Source: CAIUVD01 sp044338255 (GTDB lineage: Bacteria > Planctomycetota > UBA11346). From it: a stretch of DNA of 7,779 bases. The translations under genes and the position numbers were made by a program. Shown here piece by piece: positions 1-7,014 of the stretch (position 1 is the stretch's first letter; each line of letters begins with the position of its first letter). The notes below the pieces were generated by a model that made no database searches, was not told where the DNA came from, and was given only the letters and a program-made list of their open reading frames with translations. The DNA lies in the NCBI GenBank assembly GCA_044338255.1, contig JBIILZ010000149.1, forward strand, positions 1 through 7,779. The letters are read 5' to 3'.

Positions 1-98
1 CTGCCACTGTTCCCGCTGCCACTGTTCCCGCTGCCACTGTTCCCGCTGCCACTGTTCCCGCTGCCACTGTTCCCGCTGCCACTGTTCCCGCTGCCACT
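1..98 (+). repeat. 15-bp in-frame tandem repeat (ATVPA coding VNTR)
   Basis: Six perfect head-to-tail copies of CTGCCACTGTTCCCG fill positions 1-90, and a partial seventh copy runs to about 98. The array continues off the left edge of the window. The period is a multiple of three. Read in the frame of the downstream gene it gives Ala-Thr-Val-Pro-Ala over and over with no stop codon, so it is most likely a proline/alanine-rich linker of that protein and not intergenic DNA. Perfect identity between copies points to recent expansion or continuing slippage. Confidence 0.9.
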
Positions 99-2375
99 GG
101 CTCAGTGACGGTGCAGGTCGATCACGGCGAGGTCTATACCTCCGCGCGCGGTTGGGGCTGGGATCGCGACCTGAGCGGCGATCTTGTCCAGGGTGCCGAG
201 CACAGTTGGGTCCTCGTACGCGAGCAGGCCACCTGGCGCTGCCGGTTGCCGGATGGGCAGTATGTAGTGACCTTCGGCATGGGCGCTGACAGCGATTGGG
301 ATGGCGCCTTGCTGCGCTATTCCGGAGCCGGTGCGGCAGCTCCGGCGAGTCTCGGCTTCGTCAGCAACCGCATCGCCGGCGGTACGTGGCCGAGCGTTGA
401 GAAGGAAGTCCTCGTGCGCGGGGGCGAGCTGACGGTGATCGTTGGCGATACTCCGGCCAAGACCCTGCGCGCCACCACCACCGGCCTGCTCCTGCTCCAT
501 CCACGCTCGGTACGCGGGCGCAAGACCGAGTGGGTGCAGCGGCCGGTGGGGTTCATCGCCGAACCCACGGCGCTGCGCGTCAATGGCCGTATCGCCCAGG
601 AACTGGCGCCCTTGCTGACAGCCGCGGAAACCCAGCCACCTGCCAACGAGGCCGATCCGCGGACGGCGATCGCTATCCGTGCGGTGCAGGTCTTCGCCCC
701 TGGGCGGAATCAGTCCCTGCCGGGCACGATCACCGCCGTCGGCAGCAAGCCGGTGGGCACGGCGATCGACGAAAAAGGCTGGAATGAACAGGATCAGGCC
801 AATGTCCAGGATCTCGGCGCGCGAGAAGTCAGCGTCGCGGTGGCCCCTGCGGATGCCCTCGGGCTGCGCGTGCGGACGGCAGTGCGGGTACATTTTACGG
901 CCCAGCCATCAGCGGGAATCTGGGCCATTGCCCCGTGGCTGGTGGTCTCGCGCGAGAGCCGGAGCTGGGTGTATGAACGGAAGCAGGGCTACCTCGAGAT
1001 CGCCGCCCAGCGGGCTGGCGATGTCGTCCTGGTCCGTGGTCTGCGCGTCGGCATGCACCTGCAGGTGCCGATTGGTGTCCCCCCGGTCCCGGCGGTGGCC
1101 CAGTCTCAAGCTCAAGCCCAAGCTCAAGCTCAAGCCCAAGCTCAAGCTCAAGCTCAAGCCCAGGCCAAGGCCCACGTCAGCAGCGCGGTCGGCACGCAGG
1201 CCACGCTCTTCGCCGGGGAGGTCGTCACCGGCGTGCGCACTCGTTTGACCATGGGTCGTGCTTGGGGGCGGGTCGCGACGCTCATTCCTGACGGTACGGA
1301 TGTGGTCTCCGGCGCCGAGGTCCTCACGCTCTACAATCCCTGGATCGAGCAGCAGCAGGACGAAATCAAAAGCGCGCGTGAATACGCGAACCGTGCCTTC
1401 CAGGAAGCCATCGCCGATCGTCGCGAGCGTCTGCTGGCTGCCGGTGAGCAGCGCCGCGAAGACATCGTCGCCGAGGGCACCGCACGTCTCGAAGTCGCCG
1501 AGGCCCGCAAGGCCAATGAGCAACTGCCGGTGGCGGTGATCGACCAGGACTTGGCGCTCTCCAGCCGGGCCCACGCCGTCGCCGTCGCCAGCGCCACCGC
1601 CGGCCTCACCGCGCCCGGTCAGGCGAACCTCGCCGAGGTGCGCACCGCCGCCCGTCGCGCCGAGCTGCTGGCGACGCGCAGCCAGCTCGCCCGGGCGCAG
1701 ACGGCGCGCACCGCCGATTGGCTGGCGATTGTCGAGAGCGAGGGCAAATGGGAGGATGCCCTGGCGGTAGTCGGTCAACGCGAGCGCAAGGCCGAGCTCA
1801 GTCGCGCCGAAGATCGCGCGGCGGTGATGAAATCACGGGCGGCACTCGATGAGATGCTGCAGGAGCAGGATTGGGTCAGCGAGTTTGAGCGCACCAAGAT
1901 CCTCCACGCGCCGGCGTCGGGCCGTCTGTATTGGCTGCAGGCCTGGAACGATCAGACGCGGACGTTGGGCAAGCTGACCAAGGACGTGATCGTCTGGGGG
2001 GGCGTGCCGGTGGCGGAGATCGTCGATCTCTCGCAGCTCTCCTTCATCGCCGAGGTTCCCGAATCGCGCTACCCGCACGTGCAGGTGGCGCAGGTGGTGA
2101 CGGTGATCATTCCCAGTCTTGGAGATCTGCGTCTGCTGGCGGCGATCACCCGCATCGGCCAGGCCGTGGTCATCCCCCGCGATGCGCGTGCTGCCGGCGA
2201 CGATGCGCCGATCGCGGATCAGCGGGTCTTCACTGTCACTGTCGCCTTGACCCTGCCCCCCGAGCAGCGCGGACGCCTGATGCCCGGCATCCGCGGTCTG
2301 CTCGAGCTTTCCGATCCTCCTTCTGCTTCTGCCTCTCTTTCTGCTTCTCCTTCCGCGGCAGCACCATCGCCATGA
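3..2375 (+). CDS. HlyD/MacA-like periplasmic adaptor with N-terminal galactose-binding-like domain (5' partial)
   Basis: The reading frame is open from the window edge to the TGA at 2373-2375. A GTG at 105 is the first possible start, but it has no Shine-Dalgarno sequence and lies inside a continuing frame, so the true start is probably upstream. Order of parts: ATVPA repeats (3-98); a malectin/galactose-binding-like beta domain (about 105-510, 'YTSARGWGWDRD', 'CRLPDGQYVVTFGMG'); a module resembling an adaptor beta-barrel plus membrane-proximal domain (about 670-1085, ending 'VLVRGLRVGMHLQVP'); a Gln-Ala linker (1101-1172); a first lipoyl half (about 1250-1340); an Ala/Glu/Arg-rich coiled coil (about 1345-1895); a second lipoyl half ('ILHAPASGRLYWL', from 1899); a barrel ending 'GRLMPGIRGLLEL'; and a Ser/Ala/Pro tail. 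Membrane-fusion proteins of this type link an inner-membrane transporter to the outer membrane. The carbohydrate-binding role is inferred from fold-like motifs only. The gene overlaps the next adaptor by four bases (ATGA), which suggests coupled translation. Confidence 0.75.
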   Translation, partial: ATVPAATVPAATVPAATVPAATVPAATVPAATGSVTVQVDHGEVYTSARGWGWDRDLSGDLVQGAEHSWVLVREQATWRCRLPDGQYVVTFGMGADSDWDGALLRYSGAGAAAPASLGFVSNRIAGGTWPSVEKEVLVRGGELTVIVGDTPAKTLRATTTGLLLLHPRSVRGRKTEWVQRPVGFIAEPTALRVNGRIAQELAPLLTAAETQPPANEADPRTAIAIRAVQVFAPGRNQSLPGTITAVGSKPVGTAIDEKGWNEQDQANVQDLGAREVSVAVAPADALGLRVRTAVRVHFTAQPSAGIWAIAPWLVVSRESRSWVYERKQGYLEIAAQRAGDVVLVRGLRVGMHLQVPIGVPPVPAVAQSQAQAQAQAQAQAQAQAQAQAKAHVSSAVGTQATLFAGEVVTGVRTRLTMGRAWGRVATLIPDGTDVVSGAEVLTLYNPWIEQQQDEIKSAREYANRAFQEAIADRRERLLAAGEQRREDIVAEGTARLEVAEARKANEQLPVAVIDQDLALSSRAHAVAVASATAGLTAPGQANLAEVRTAARRAELLATRSQLARAQTARTADWLAIVESEGKWEDALAVVGQRERKAELSRAEDRAAVMKSRAALDEMLQEQDWVSEFERTKILHAPASGRLYWLQAWNDQTRTLGKLTKDVIVWGGVPVAEIVDLSQLSFIAEVPESRYPHVQVAQVVTVIIPSLGDLRLLAAITRIGQAVVIPRDARAAGDDAPIADQRVFTVTVALTLPPEQRGRLMPGIRGLLELSDPPSASASLSASPSAAAPSP
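1101..1172 (+). repeat. Hexanucleotide repeat encoding a (Gln-Ala)n linker
   Basis: CAGTCT is followed by nine CAAGCT/CAAGCC units (1107-1160), then CAGGCC and AAGGCC. In the gene frame this is Gln-Ser, ten Gln-Ala dipeptides and Lys-Ala. Synonymous GCT/GCC alternation shows that the units are not all identical, so the tract has had time to diverge, unlike the perfect 15-bp array at the left edge. It separates the membrane-proximal-like module from the lipoyl/hairpin core of the same protein. Confidence 0.85.
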
Positions 2376-4477
2376 AAAATCGCGTCCGTTTCGCCCTTGC
2401 GGCCGCCCTCCTCGCCGGTGCGGCCGTGGTTGCAGCCGCCTTCCGTCCGCCGGCGGGCGAGGCCATGCCCACCTGGGAGCCGATCATCGTCCGTCGCGGG
2501 ACGGTGACCGACTTCCTGCGTGAGACCGGAACTCTGATGCCGCACGACCCGACCATCGTCGCGGCGCCGTTCGACGGCAAGCTACAGTGGGTCATCGATG
2601 ACAGCACCTGGGTGCAGGTTGGCGAGCCGCTGTTCATCATCGACGATACCGATGAGCTCAAGAAGGTCGCCCAGGAACGCAGCCAGCTGACCGAAGCCGG
2701 ACAGGACCTTGAGCTGGCGGTGCTCAAGCGCGATCAGGCCGTCGACACCGAAGAGCGCAAAGTCCGCAAGGCCGAGCAGGACCTCACCATCGAGCGCGCC
2801 CGCAGCCGCATCCTCACCACCAAGGCCGTCGGCGGCCTGGAGCTGGTGCGTTGCGATGCCGAGCTGGTGCCCTTGGAAGCCATCACCACCGGCATCCGGG
2901 CGGGCTACGAGGCCGCGCGTGTAACGTGGCAACAGGCCCAGGACAGCTTCATCGATCATCTCGATGGCTGGCAGGATCATCAGGATCAGCTGCTGCGTCT
3001 GGAGAATAAGATCGACGAACTGATCCAGCAGCAGAAGGAGGCCAAACCCGCTCCGCCGTCCGCAGCCCCGGCGAGCGACCAGGCTCCCGGAGACAAGAAG
3101 AAAAAGTCGAAGGAGAACGAGAAAAGCGGCAAAGCCCCTGCCCAGGAGATCCCGGCCGTGCCAGATGTCGGGCCCGAGCTGGAGAAGGTCCGCGCTGAGC
3201 GCGAGCAGCTGCGCGCCAAGACCGCCGCCATGCATGCCACCCTGATCGAGGTCCGCAGCCAACGCGATGCCTTGGCGCCGGCGAAGGACGCGGCTGCCGG
3301 CGAGCTCGCCCAGGCCGAAGCCGCCGAACGTGAGCTGCGCATCCGCATCGAGATCGAGAAGCGGGGACTGCCGGCGACGCAGCTGGCGCTCGACGCCGAA
3401 CTGGCGCAGCTGACCCTCAGCGAAGCCGAACGCCGTCTGAGCGAAGGTCGCGCCGCCTTCGCCTCCAAAACCCTTTCGCAAGCCGCCATCGATGATCTTG
3501 AGGCCGCCCGCGACAGCGCGCGCACGCAAGCGGCGATGGTCGGTGAGCGCCGTGCGCTTGCCGATCGTCCGACCTCGCGTGAGGTCCTCGCCGAGGCCGC
3601 TGCGCGCCTCGCCAAGGCCGAGCAGGCGGCCAGCAATGCCAAGGCCGTGCGCGACCGGAATCTCGCCATCCTCGATCAGGAGCGGGCCGTCTCGGAAGCG
3701 AAGATCGCCCGGCTCACCGCCAGCCTGGCGGTGCGGGCGCGGCGTTTCCCTTCGACCATCGAGCAGGAGATCGCCGCCCGTGAACGCGATCGCTCGCTCA
3801 AGCCCGAGCTGGCGGAGCGTATCGATGAGGAGTTGCGGGGTCTGCAGGCGGATCTGCTCAAGGCCAAGGGCGCCCCTCCGAACATCGCCGTGGCCACGGT
3901 CGCCGGCCTGGTCAAGGTCCGTCGTGAGGGCGATCGCCAGAAGCTCTCCGGTGATCAGATCTACCAAGCCGATCCGATGATCGAGATCTTCTCGCCGGCG
4001 AACATGGAGGTGGTGGCCCGCGTCAACGAGGTCAACGTCGCACGTCTGCGCCAGGGCATGAAAGTCTCGGCAGAGATCCCCGCCCTCGGGCGTCTGCCAC
4101 GCCAGGGCGAGATCACCCAGGTCGCCGGCGTCGGACGCGACAAGAATGACGGCTCGGGAAAGAAATCCCAAGCCGGGGTCACGCAATTCGAAGTCCACAT
4201 CCGCCTCGATCCTGGCGAGGACCATCGTGACGGCGATTTCCGCCAAGGCATGACCGCCCTGGTGGCGATCGAATTGCAACGCCTCGAAGGGGTAATCTGG
4301 ATACCGCGCGCGGCCCTGGTGCCGCTGTCCGACGGTCGCAGCGGAGTGCGCCGGGCTCCCGGCGCGACGGCCACGCCGGTAGCCGGCCATATCCTCGGTA
4401 GTGACGCATTCGTGGTCGAAGATCCGACCCTTGCAGAAGGGACGACCATCTATGTCGAACGCATCCCCAATCGCTGA
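2372..4477 (+). CDS. HlyD/MacA-family periplasmic adaptor subunit with very long helical section
   Basis: This 701-residue protein is read from the ATG at 2372, which forms ATGA with the upstream stop. No Shine-Dalgarno sequence is visible, so initiation probably depends on coupling. Residues 7-23 form an Ala/Val/Leu-rich signal anchor. Residues about 60-92 ('TIVAAPFDGKLQWVIDDSTWVQVGEPLFIIDD') are the first lipoyl half, and 504-541 ('NIAVATVAGLVKV...DPMIEIFSP') the second. Residues 542-640 are a beta-barrel ending in the family's characteristic 'VIWIPRAAL' (641-649), followed by a short membrane-proximal part. About 410 residues lie between the lipoyl halves, rich in Ala, Glu, Arg and Lys as in coiled coils. 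They are interrupted by a Pro/Ala/Lys linker (222-265, with a KKKK run) and by likely breaks near 153, 333, 399 and 459. E. coli MacA is only about 370 residues in total, so the hairpin is greatly enlarged. The protein presumably contacts the MacB-like pump encoded next and shares the periplasmic conduit with the upstream adaptor. Confidence 0.88.
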   Translation: MKNRVRFALAAALLAGAAVVAAAFRPPAGEAMPTWEPIIVRRGTVTDFLRETGTLMPHDPTIVAAPFDGKLQWVIDDSTWVQVGEPLFIIDDTDELKKVAQERSQLTEAGQDLELAVLKRDQAVDTEERKVRKAEQDLTIERARSRILTTKAVGGLELVRCDAELVPLEAITTGIRAGYEAARVTWQQAQDSFIDHLDGWQDHQDQLLRLENKIDELIQQQKEAKPAPPSAAPASDQAPGDKKKKSKENEKSGKAPAQEIPAVPDVGPELEKVRAEREQLRAKTAAMHATLIEVRSQRDALAPAKDAAAGELAQAEAAERELRIRIEIEKRGLPATQLALDAELAQLTLSEAERRLSEGRAAFASKTLSQAAIDDLEAARDSARTQAAMVGERRALADRPTSREVLAEAAARLAKAEQAASNAKAVRDRNLAILDQERAVSEAKIARLTASLAVRARRFPSTIEQEIAARERDRSLKPELAERIDEELRGLQADLLKAKGAPPNIAVATVAGLVKVRREGDRQKLSGDQIYQADPMIEIFSPANMEVVARVNEVNVARLRQGMKVSAEIPALGRLPRQGEITQVAGVGRDKNDGSGKKSQAGVTQFEVHIRLDPGEDHRDGDFRQGMTALVAIELQRLEGVIWIPRAALVPLSDGRSGVRRAPGATATPVAGHILGSDAFVVEDPTLAEGTTIYVERIPNR
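4437..4442 (+). promoter_or_regulatory. Ribosome binding site for the MacB-like gene
   Basis: AAGGGA ends nine bases before the ATG at 4452, a normal Shine-Dalgarno spacing. It lies inside the end of the adaptor gene. This supports the start at 4452 over the in-frame GTG at 4401, which would add 17 unlikely residues (MTHSWSKIRPLQKGRPS) and has no comparable upstream site. Confidence 0.7.
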
Positions 4478-6626
4478 GGGCGCGGTGGCGCCCACGACCA
4501 GCCCGCCGCCGGCGCGCCAGGCCCTCATCAGCCTGCAGCAGATCACCCGCGTCTATCATGTCGGCGATAGCGAAGTGCGGGCCCTGGATGGCGTCGATCT
4601 GGCGATCCATCCTGGCGAATTCGTGGCCATCATCGGTCCCTCGGGATCCGGCAAATCGACCTTGATGTACATCCTCGGCTGCCTCGATCAGCCGACCACC
4701 GGCAGCTATGTGCTTGAGGGTCGCGAGATCGCCCAGGCCACCGACGTCGAATTATCGCGGGTCCGCAACCGTTCGATCGGCTATGTTTTTCAGAGCTATA
4801 ATCTGCTGCCGACCTTGACCGTCACCGACAACATCGCCCTCGGTCTGGTGTACGCCGGCGTTCCGGCGGGGCAGCGTCAAAACACCGCCCGTGATTTCGC
4901 GAGCAAGTTCGGCCTCGGCCACCGTCTCGATCACCGGCCGCTGGAATTGTCAGGCGGTCAGATGCAGCGCGTGGCCATCGCCCGCGGCCTGGCCTGTCGC
5001 CCGCATCTGGTGCTCGCCGACGAGCCCACCGGCAATCTCGATTCGAAGACCGGCGCCGAGATCCTCAACACGCTCAAGGCCCTGCATGCCGAAGGCCACA
5101 CCATCGTCTTGGTCACGCATGATCCGACGGTTGCGGCCCAGGCCCAGCGCGTGATCCGCATCGTCGACGGGAAGATCGTCGCGGACGTGATCAACGCCGA
5201 CTTCACGGGCGCGGCACGGGCTGTAGTCGTAGCCGCAGTCGCGGCGGCTGAAACGGCGGTGGTGGCTGCCGCCGGAGCGGCACATCACGAGAGCGATGAT
5301 AAACCGGTATCGGGAGTCTATCGTGGCGGTACCGCCGCCGCTGCCGCTGCTGCTGCTGCCGGCAACGACAGCGAGGGCATGCGCTTCGGCGATCTGCTGC
5401 ATATGGCTTGGCATGAAGGTCTGGCGGCCCACGCCCTGCGCACCCTGCTGACCATGCTGGGCATTGTCTTCGGCATCGCCGCGGTGATCGCCATGACCGC
5501 CATCACCGAAGGCGGCAAGGAGGAGCAGCTCAAGCAGATTCGCCAGATCGGACGCAATAACATCCAGGTCCGCAGTCTCGATCTCGAGGGCACGCGCTTG
5601 GCGCGCGTGCGCCGACTCAATGCCGACGGCGTGAGTGCCGATGACTTCGCGCGCATCAACGAGGTCTTCGCCGCTGAGCGCGGCATCGCCGCCGCCACCG
5701 CCTGGAAGGGCATCAAGGCCGAGCTCAAGGTCGGGACCCAGGCCATCGACTTCGCCAATGTCCTCGGGGTCCTCGGCGACTTTGAACAGGTCACCGATTT
5801 CCACGTTGGCAGCGGGCGCTTCCTGAGCGTTGAAGACGAACAGCAGCGGCGTCGGGTGGTGGTGCTGGGAGCCGCCATCGCCGCCGCCCTGAAGCTCGGC
5901 GATCAGCCGCTCGGCCAGGTGCTGATGATCGGCGACGAGCCGTTCGAAGTCATCGGCATCATGGCCGCGAAGGCCTTCAGCACCGGCGGGGTTGCGGATG
6001 TCACCATGGTCGATCGCAACCAGGATGTGTACCTCCCGCATGGCAGCCTGCGCGCCTACTTTCGCCGGGTGGAACGCGAGAGTCCGTTCGACGCCATCAG
6101 CCTGCGCATGAGCCGCGAAGAAGACCTGCTGTCGGCCTCGGAACTGATCCGCCGAATGATCATGGAGCTGCATCATGGCGCGGATGATTTCGTGGTCGCG
6201 GTGCCCTTGGAGGCGATGCGCCAGGCGCAACGCACCAAGGAAGTGTTCAACGTCATCATCGTCGTCATCGCCGGCATCAGCCTGGTGGTCGGCGGCATCG
6301 GGATCATGAACATCATGCTCGCCAGCGTCACCGAACGCACGCGCGAGATCGGCATCCGCCGCGCGATCGGCGCTAGCTGCGGGGACATCATGCGCCAGTT
6401 CCTGACCGAGGCGGTGCTGATCGCCACCGCCGGCGGTGTGCTCGGTCTAGTGCTGGGGGTCGGCTCAGGGCTCCTGATCCAGGCGCTCTTCGCCTTCCCG
6501 GTCGCCTTCAACGGCTGGATCATGGTCGTGGCCACCGCCACCAGCATGGCCATCGGCATCGGCTTCGGTCTCTATCCAGCATGGATGGCAGCGAGGATGG
6601 ATCCGGTCGAAGCCTTGCGGACGTGA
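4452..6626 (+). CDS. macB-like: MacB-type ABC transporter, fused ATPase and FtsX-like permease
   Basis: The product is 724 residues long. The N-terminal ATPase carries Walker A GPSGSGKST (62-70), Q-loop Q114 in 'YVFQSYNLLP', signature LSGGQ (166-170), Walker B LVLADE (186-191, catalytic E191), D-loop NLDS (195-198) and H-loop H223. All catalytic elements are intact and of the LolD/MacB subtype ('EPTGNLDSKTG'). An alanine-rich linker (about 251-309) leads to TM1 (about 329-350), a periplasmic domain of roughly 240 residues, and three C-terminal TM helices (about 599-623, 651-677, 687-710) with the FtsX/MacB motif 'ERTREIGIRRAIGA' (628-641) and the end 'ARMDPVEALRT'. MacB proteins work as mechanotransmission pumps: ATP hydrolysis drives the periplasmic adaptor/TolC conduit to expel substrates from the periplasm. 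E. coli MacB has 648 residues; the extra length here is mostly an N-terminal extension and the linker. The gene overlaps the preceding adaptor by 26 bp. The substrate is unknown; peptides, lipoproteins, polyketides or glycans are all possible. Confidence 0.95.
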   Translation: MSNASPIAEGAVAPTTSPPPARQALISLQQITRVYHVGDSEVRALDGVDLAIHPGEFVAIIGPSGSGKSTLMYILGCLDQPTTGSYVLEGREIAQATDVELSRVRNRSIGYVFQSYNLLPTLTVTDNIALGLVYAGVPAGQRQNTARDFASKFGLGHRLDHRPLELSGGQMQRVAIARGLACRPHLVLADEPTGNLDSKTGAEILNTLKALHAEGHTIVLVTHDPTVAAQAQRVIRIVDGKIVADVINADFTGAARAVVVAAVAAAETAVVAAAGAAHHESDDKPVSGVYRGGTAAAAAAAAAGNDSEGMRFGDLLHMAWHEGLAAHALRTLLTMLGIVFGIAAVIAMTAITEGGKEEQLKQIRQIGRNNIQVRSLDLEGTRLARVRRLNADGVSADDFARINEVFAAERGIAAATAWKGIKAELKVGTQAIDFANVLGVLGDFEQVTDFHVGSGRFLSVEDEQQRRRVVVLGAAIAAALKLGDQPLGQVLMIGDEPFEVIGIMAAKAFSTGGVADVTMVDRNQDVYLPHGSLRAYFRRVERESPFDAISLRMSREEDLLSASELIRRMIMELHHGADDFVVAVPLEAMRQAQRTKEVFNVIIVVIAGISLVVGGIGIMNIMLASVTERTREIGIRRAIGASCGDIMRQFLTEAVLIATAGGVLGLVLGVGSGLLIQALFAFPVAFNGWIMVVATATSMAIGIGFGLYPAWMAARMDPVEALRT
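5222..5360 (+). repeat. Alanine/valine-rich low-complexity linker with GCN run inside the MacB-like gene
   Basis: Positions 5222-5278 encode an Ala/Val-rich stretch (residues about 257-277). Positions 5334-5360 are nine consecutive alanine codons (GCC/GCT mix, residues 295-303). Together they make a low-complexity linker between the ATPase and TM1. The GCT/GCC run is a short trinucleotide repeat that could vary in length without a frameshift. Confidence 0.75.
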
Positions 6627-6681
6627 CGAGATGGCGAGCAGTTATCACTCGTTGATGTCGGGTCTGGAACTAGTGGACGAA
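6627..6681. other. Short spacer after the exporter operon, no clear terminator
   Basis: Between the MacB-like stop and the minisatellite there are 55 bases. I see only a weak pairing (ACGAG near 6626 with CTCGT near 6650) and no T-run, so there is no convincing intrinsic terminator. Transcripts may run into the repeat array. Confidence 0.4.
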
Positions 6682-7010
6682 GGCCAGAGGCCAGGGACCA
6701 GAGACCAGGGGCCAGCGACCAGAGACCAGGGGCCAGGGACCAGAGACCAGGGGCCAGGGGCCAGGGACCAGGGGCCAGGGACCAGGGACCAGGGGCCAGG
6801 GACCAGCGACCAGGGACCAGCGACCAGTGACCAGTGACCAGTGACCAGTGACCAGTGACCAGTGACCAGTGACCAGTGACCAGTGACCAGTGACCAGTGA
6901 CCAGTGACCAGTGACCAGTGACCAGTGACCAGTGACCAGAGACCAGTGACCAGTGACCAGTGACCAGTGACCAGTGACCAGTGACCAGTGACCAGGGACC
7001 AGTGACCAGT
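6682..7010. repeat. 7-bp minisatellite GRCCAGN, 47 units
   Basis: Forty-seven consecutive heptamers run in perfect phase with no insertion or deletion. Every unit fits G-(A/G)-CCAG-N, so only positions 2 and 7 vary. Units next to the exporter gene are mixed (GGCCAGA, GGCCAGG, GACCAGA, GACCAGG, GACCAGC), whereas from about 6822 onward they are almost all GACCAGT, with one GACCAGA (6934-6940) and one GACCAGG (6990-6996). On the - strand a 7-bp unit with no stop in any frame gives three long spurious frames of the repeating heptapeptide WSLVTGH. These are not genes. Confidence 0.97.
6750..6801 (+). other. Potential G-quadruplex tract within the minisatellite
   Basis: Where units end in GG and the next begins with GG or GA, the + strand has eight G3-G4 tracts (6750, 6757, 6764, 6771, 6778, 6785, 6792 and 6799) separated by loops of CCA or ACCA. 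This satisfies the usual G3+N1-7 four-tract rule twice over. The homogeneous GACCAGT part of the array lacks G-tracts, so the property is confined to the exporter-proximal part. Structure formation is predicted from sequence only. Confidence 0.6.
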
Positions 7011-7014
7011 GTTC

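Noticed and set aside
102..893. - strand frame of 263 codons opposite the first adaptor, and the similar 654-codon frame opposite the second adaptor (2582-4546)
   Set aside because: Both are antisense shadows typical of GC-rich genes; their translations are Arg/Gly/Asp/His-rich with no domain pattern.
3785..3950. GCGATCGC-like octamers (as at 668 and 3787) suggesting cyanobacterial HIP1
   Set aside because: Only scattered occurrences are present, mostly Ala-Ile/Arg-Ser codons in GATC-rich coding sequence; density is far below a HIP1-bearing genome and other features do not suggest cyanobacteria.
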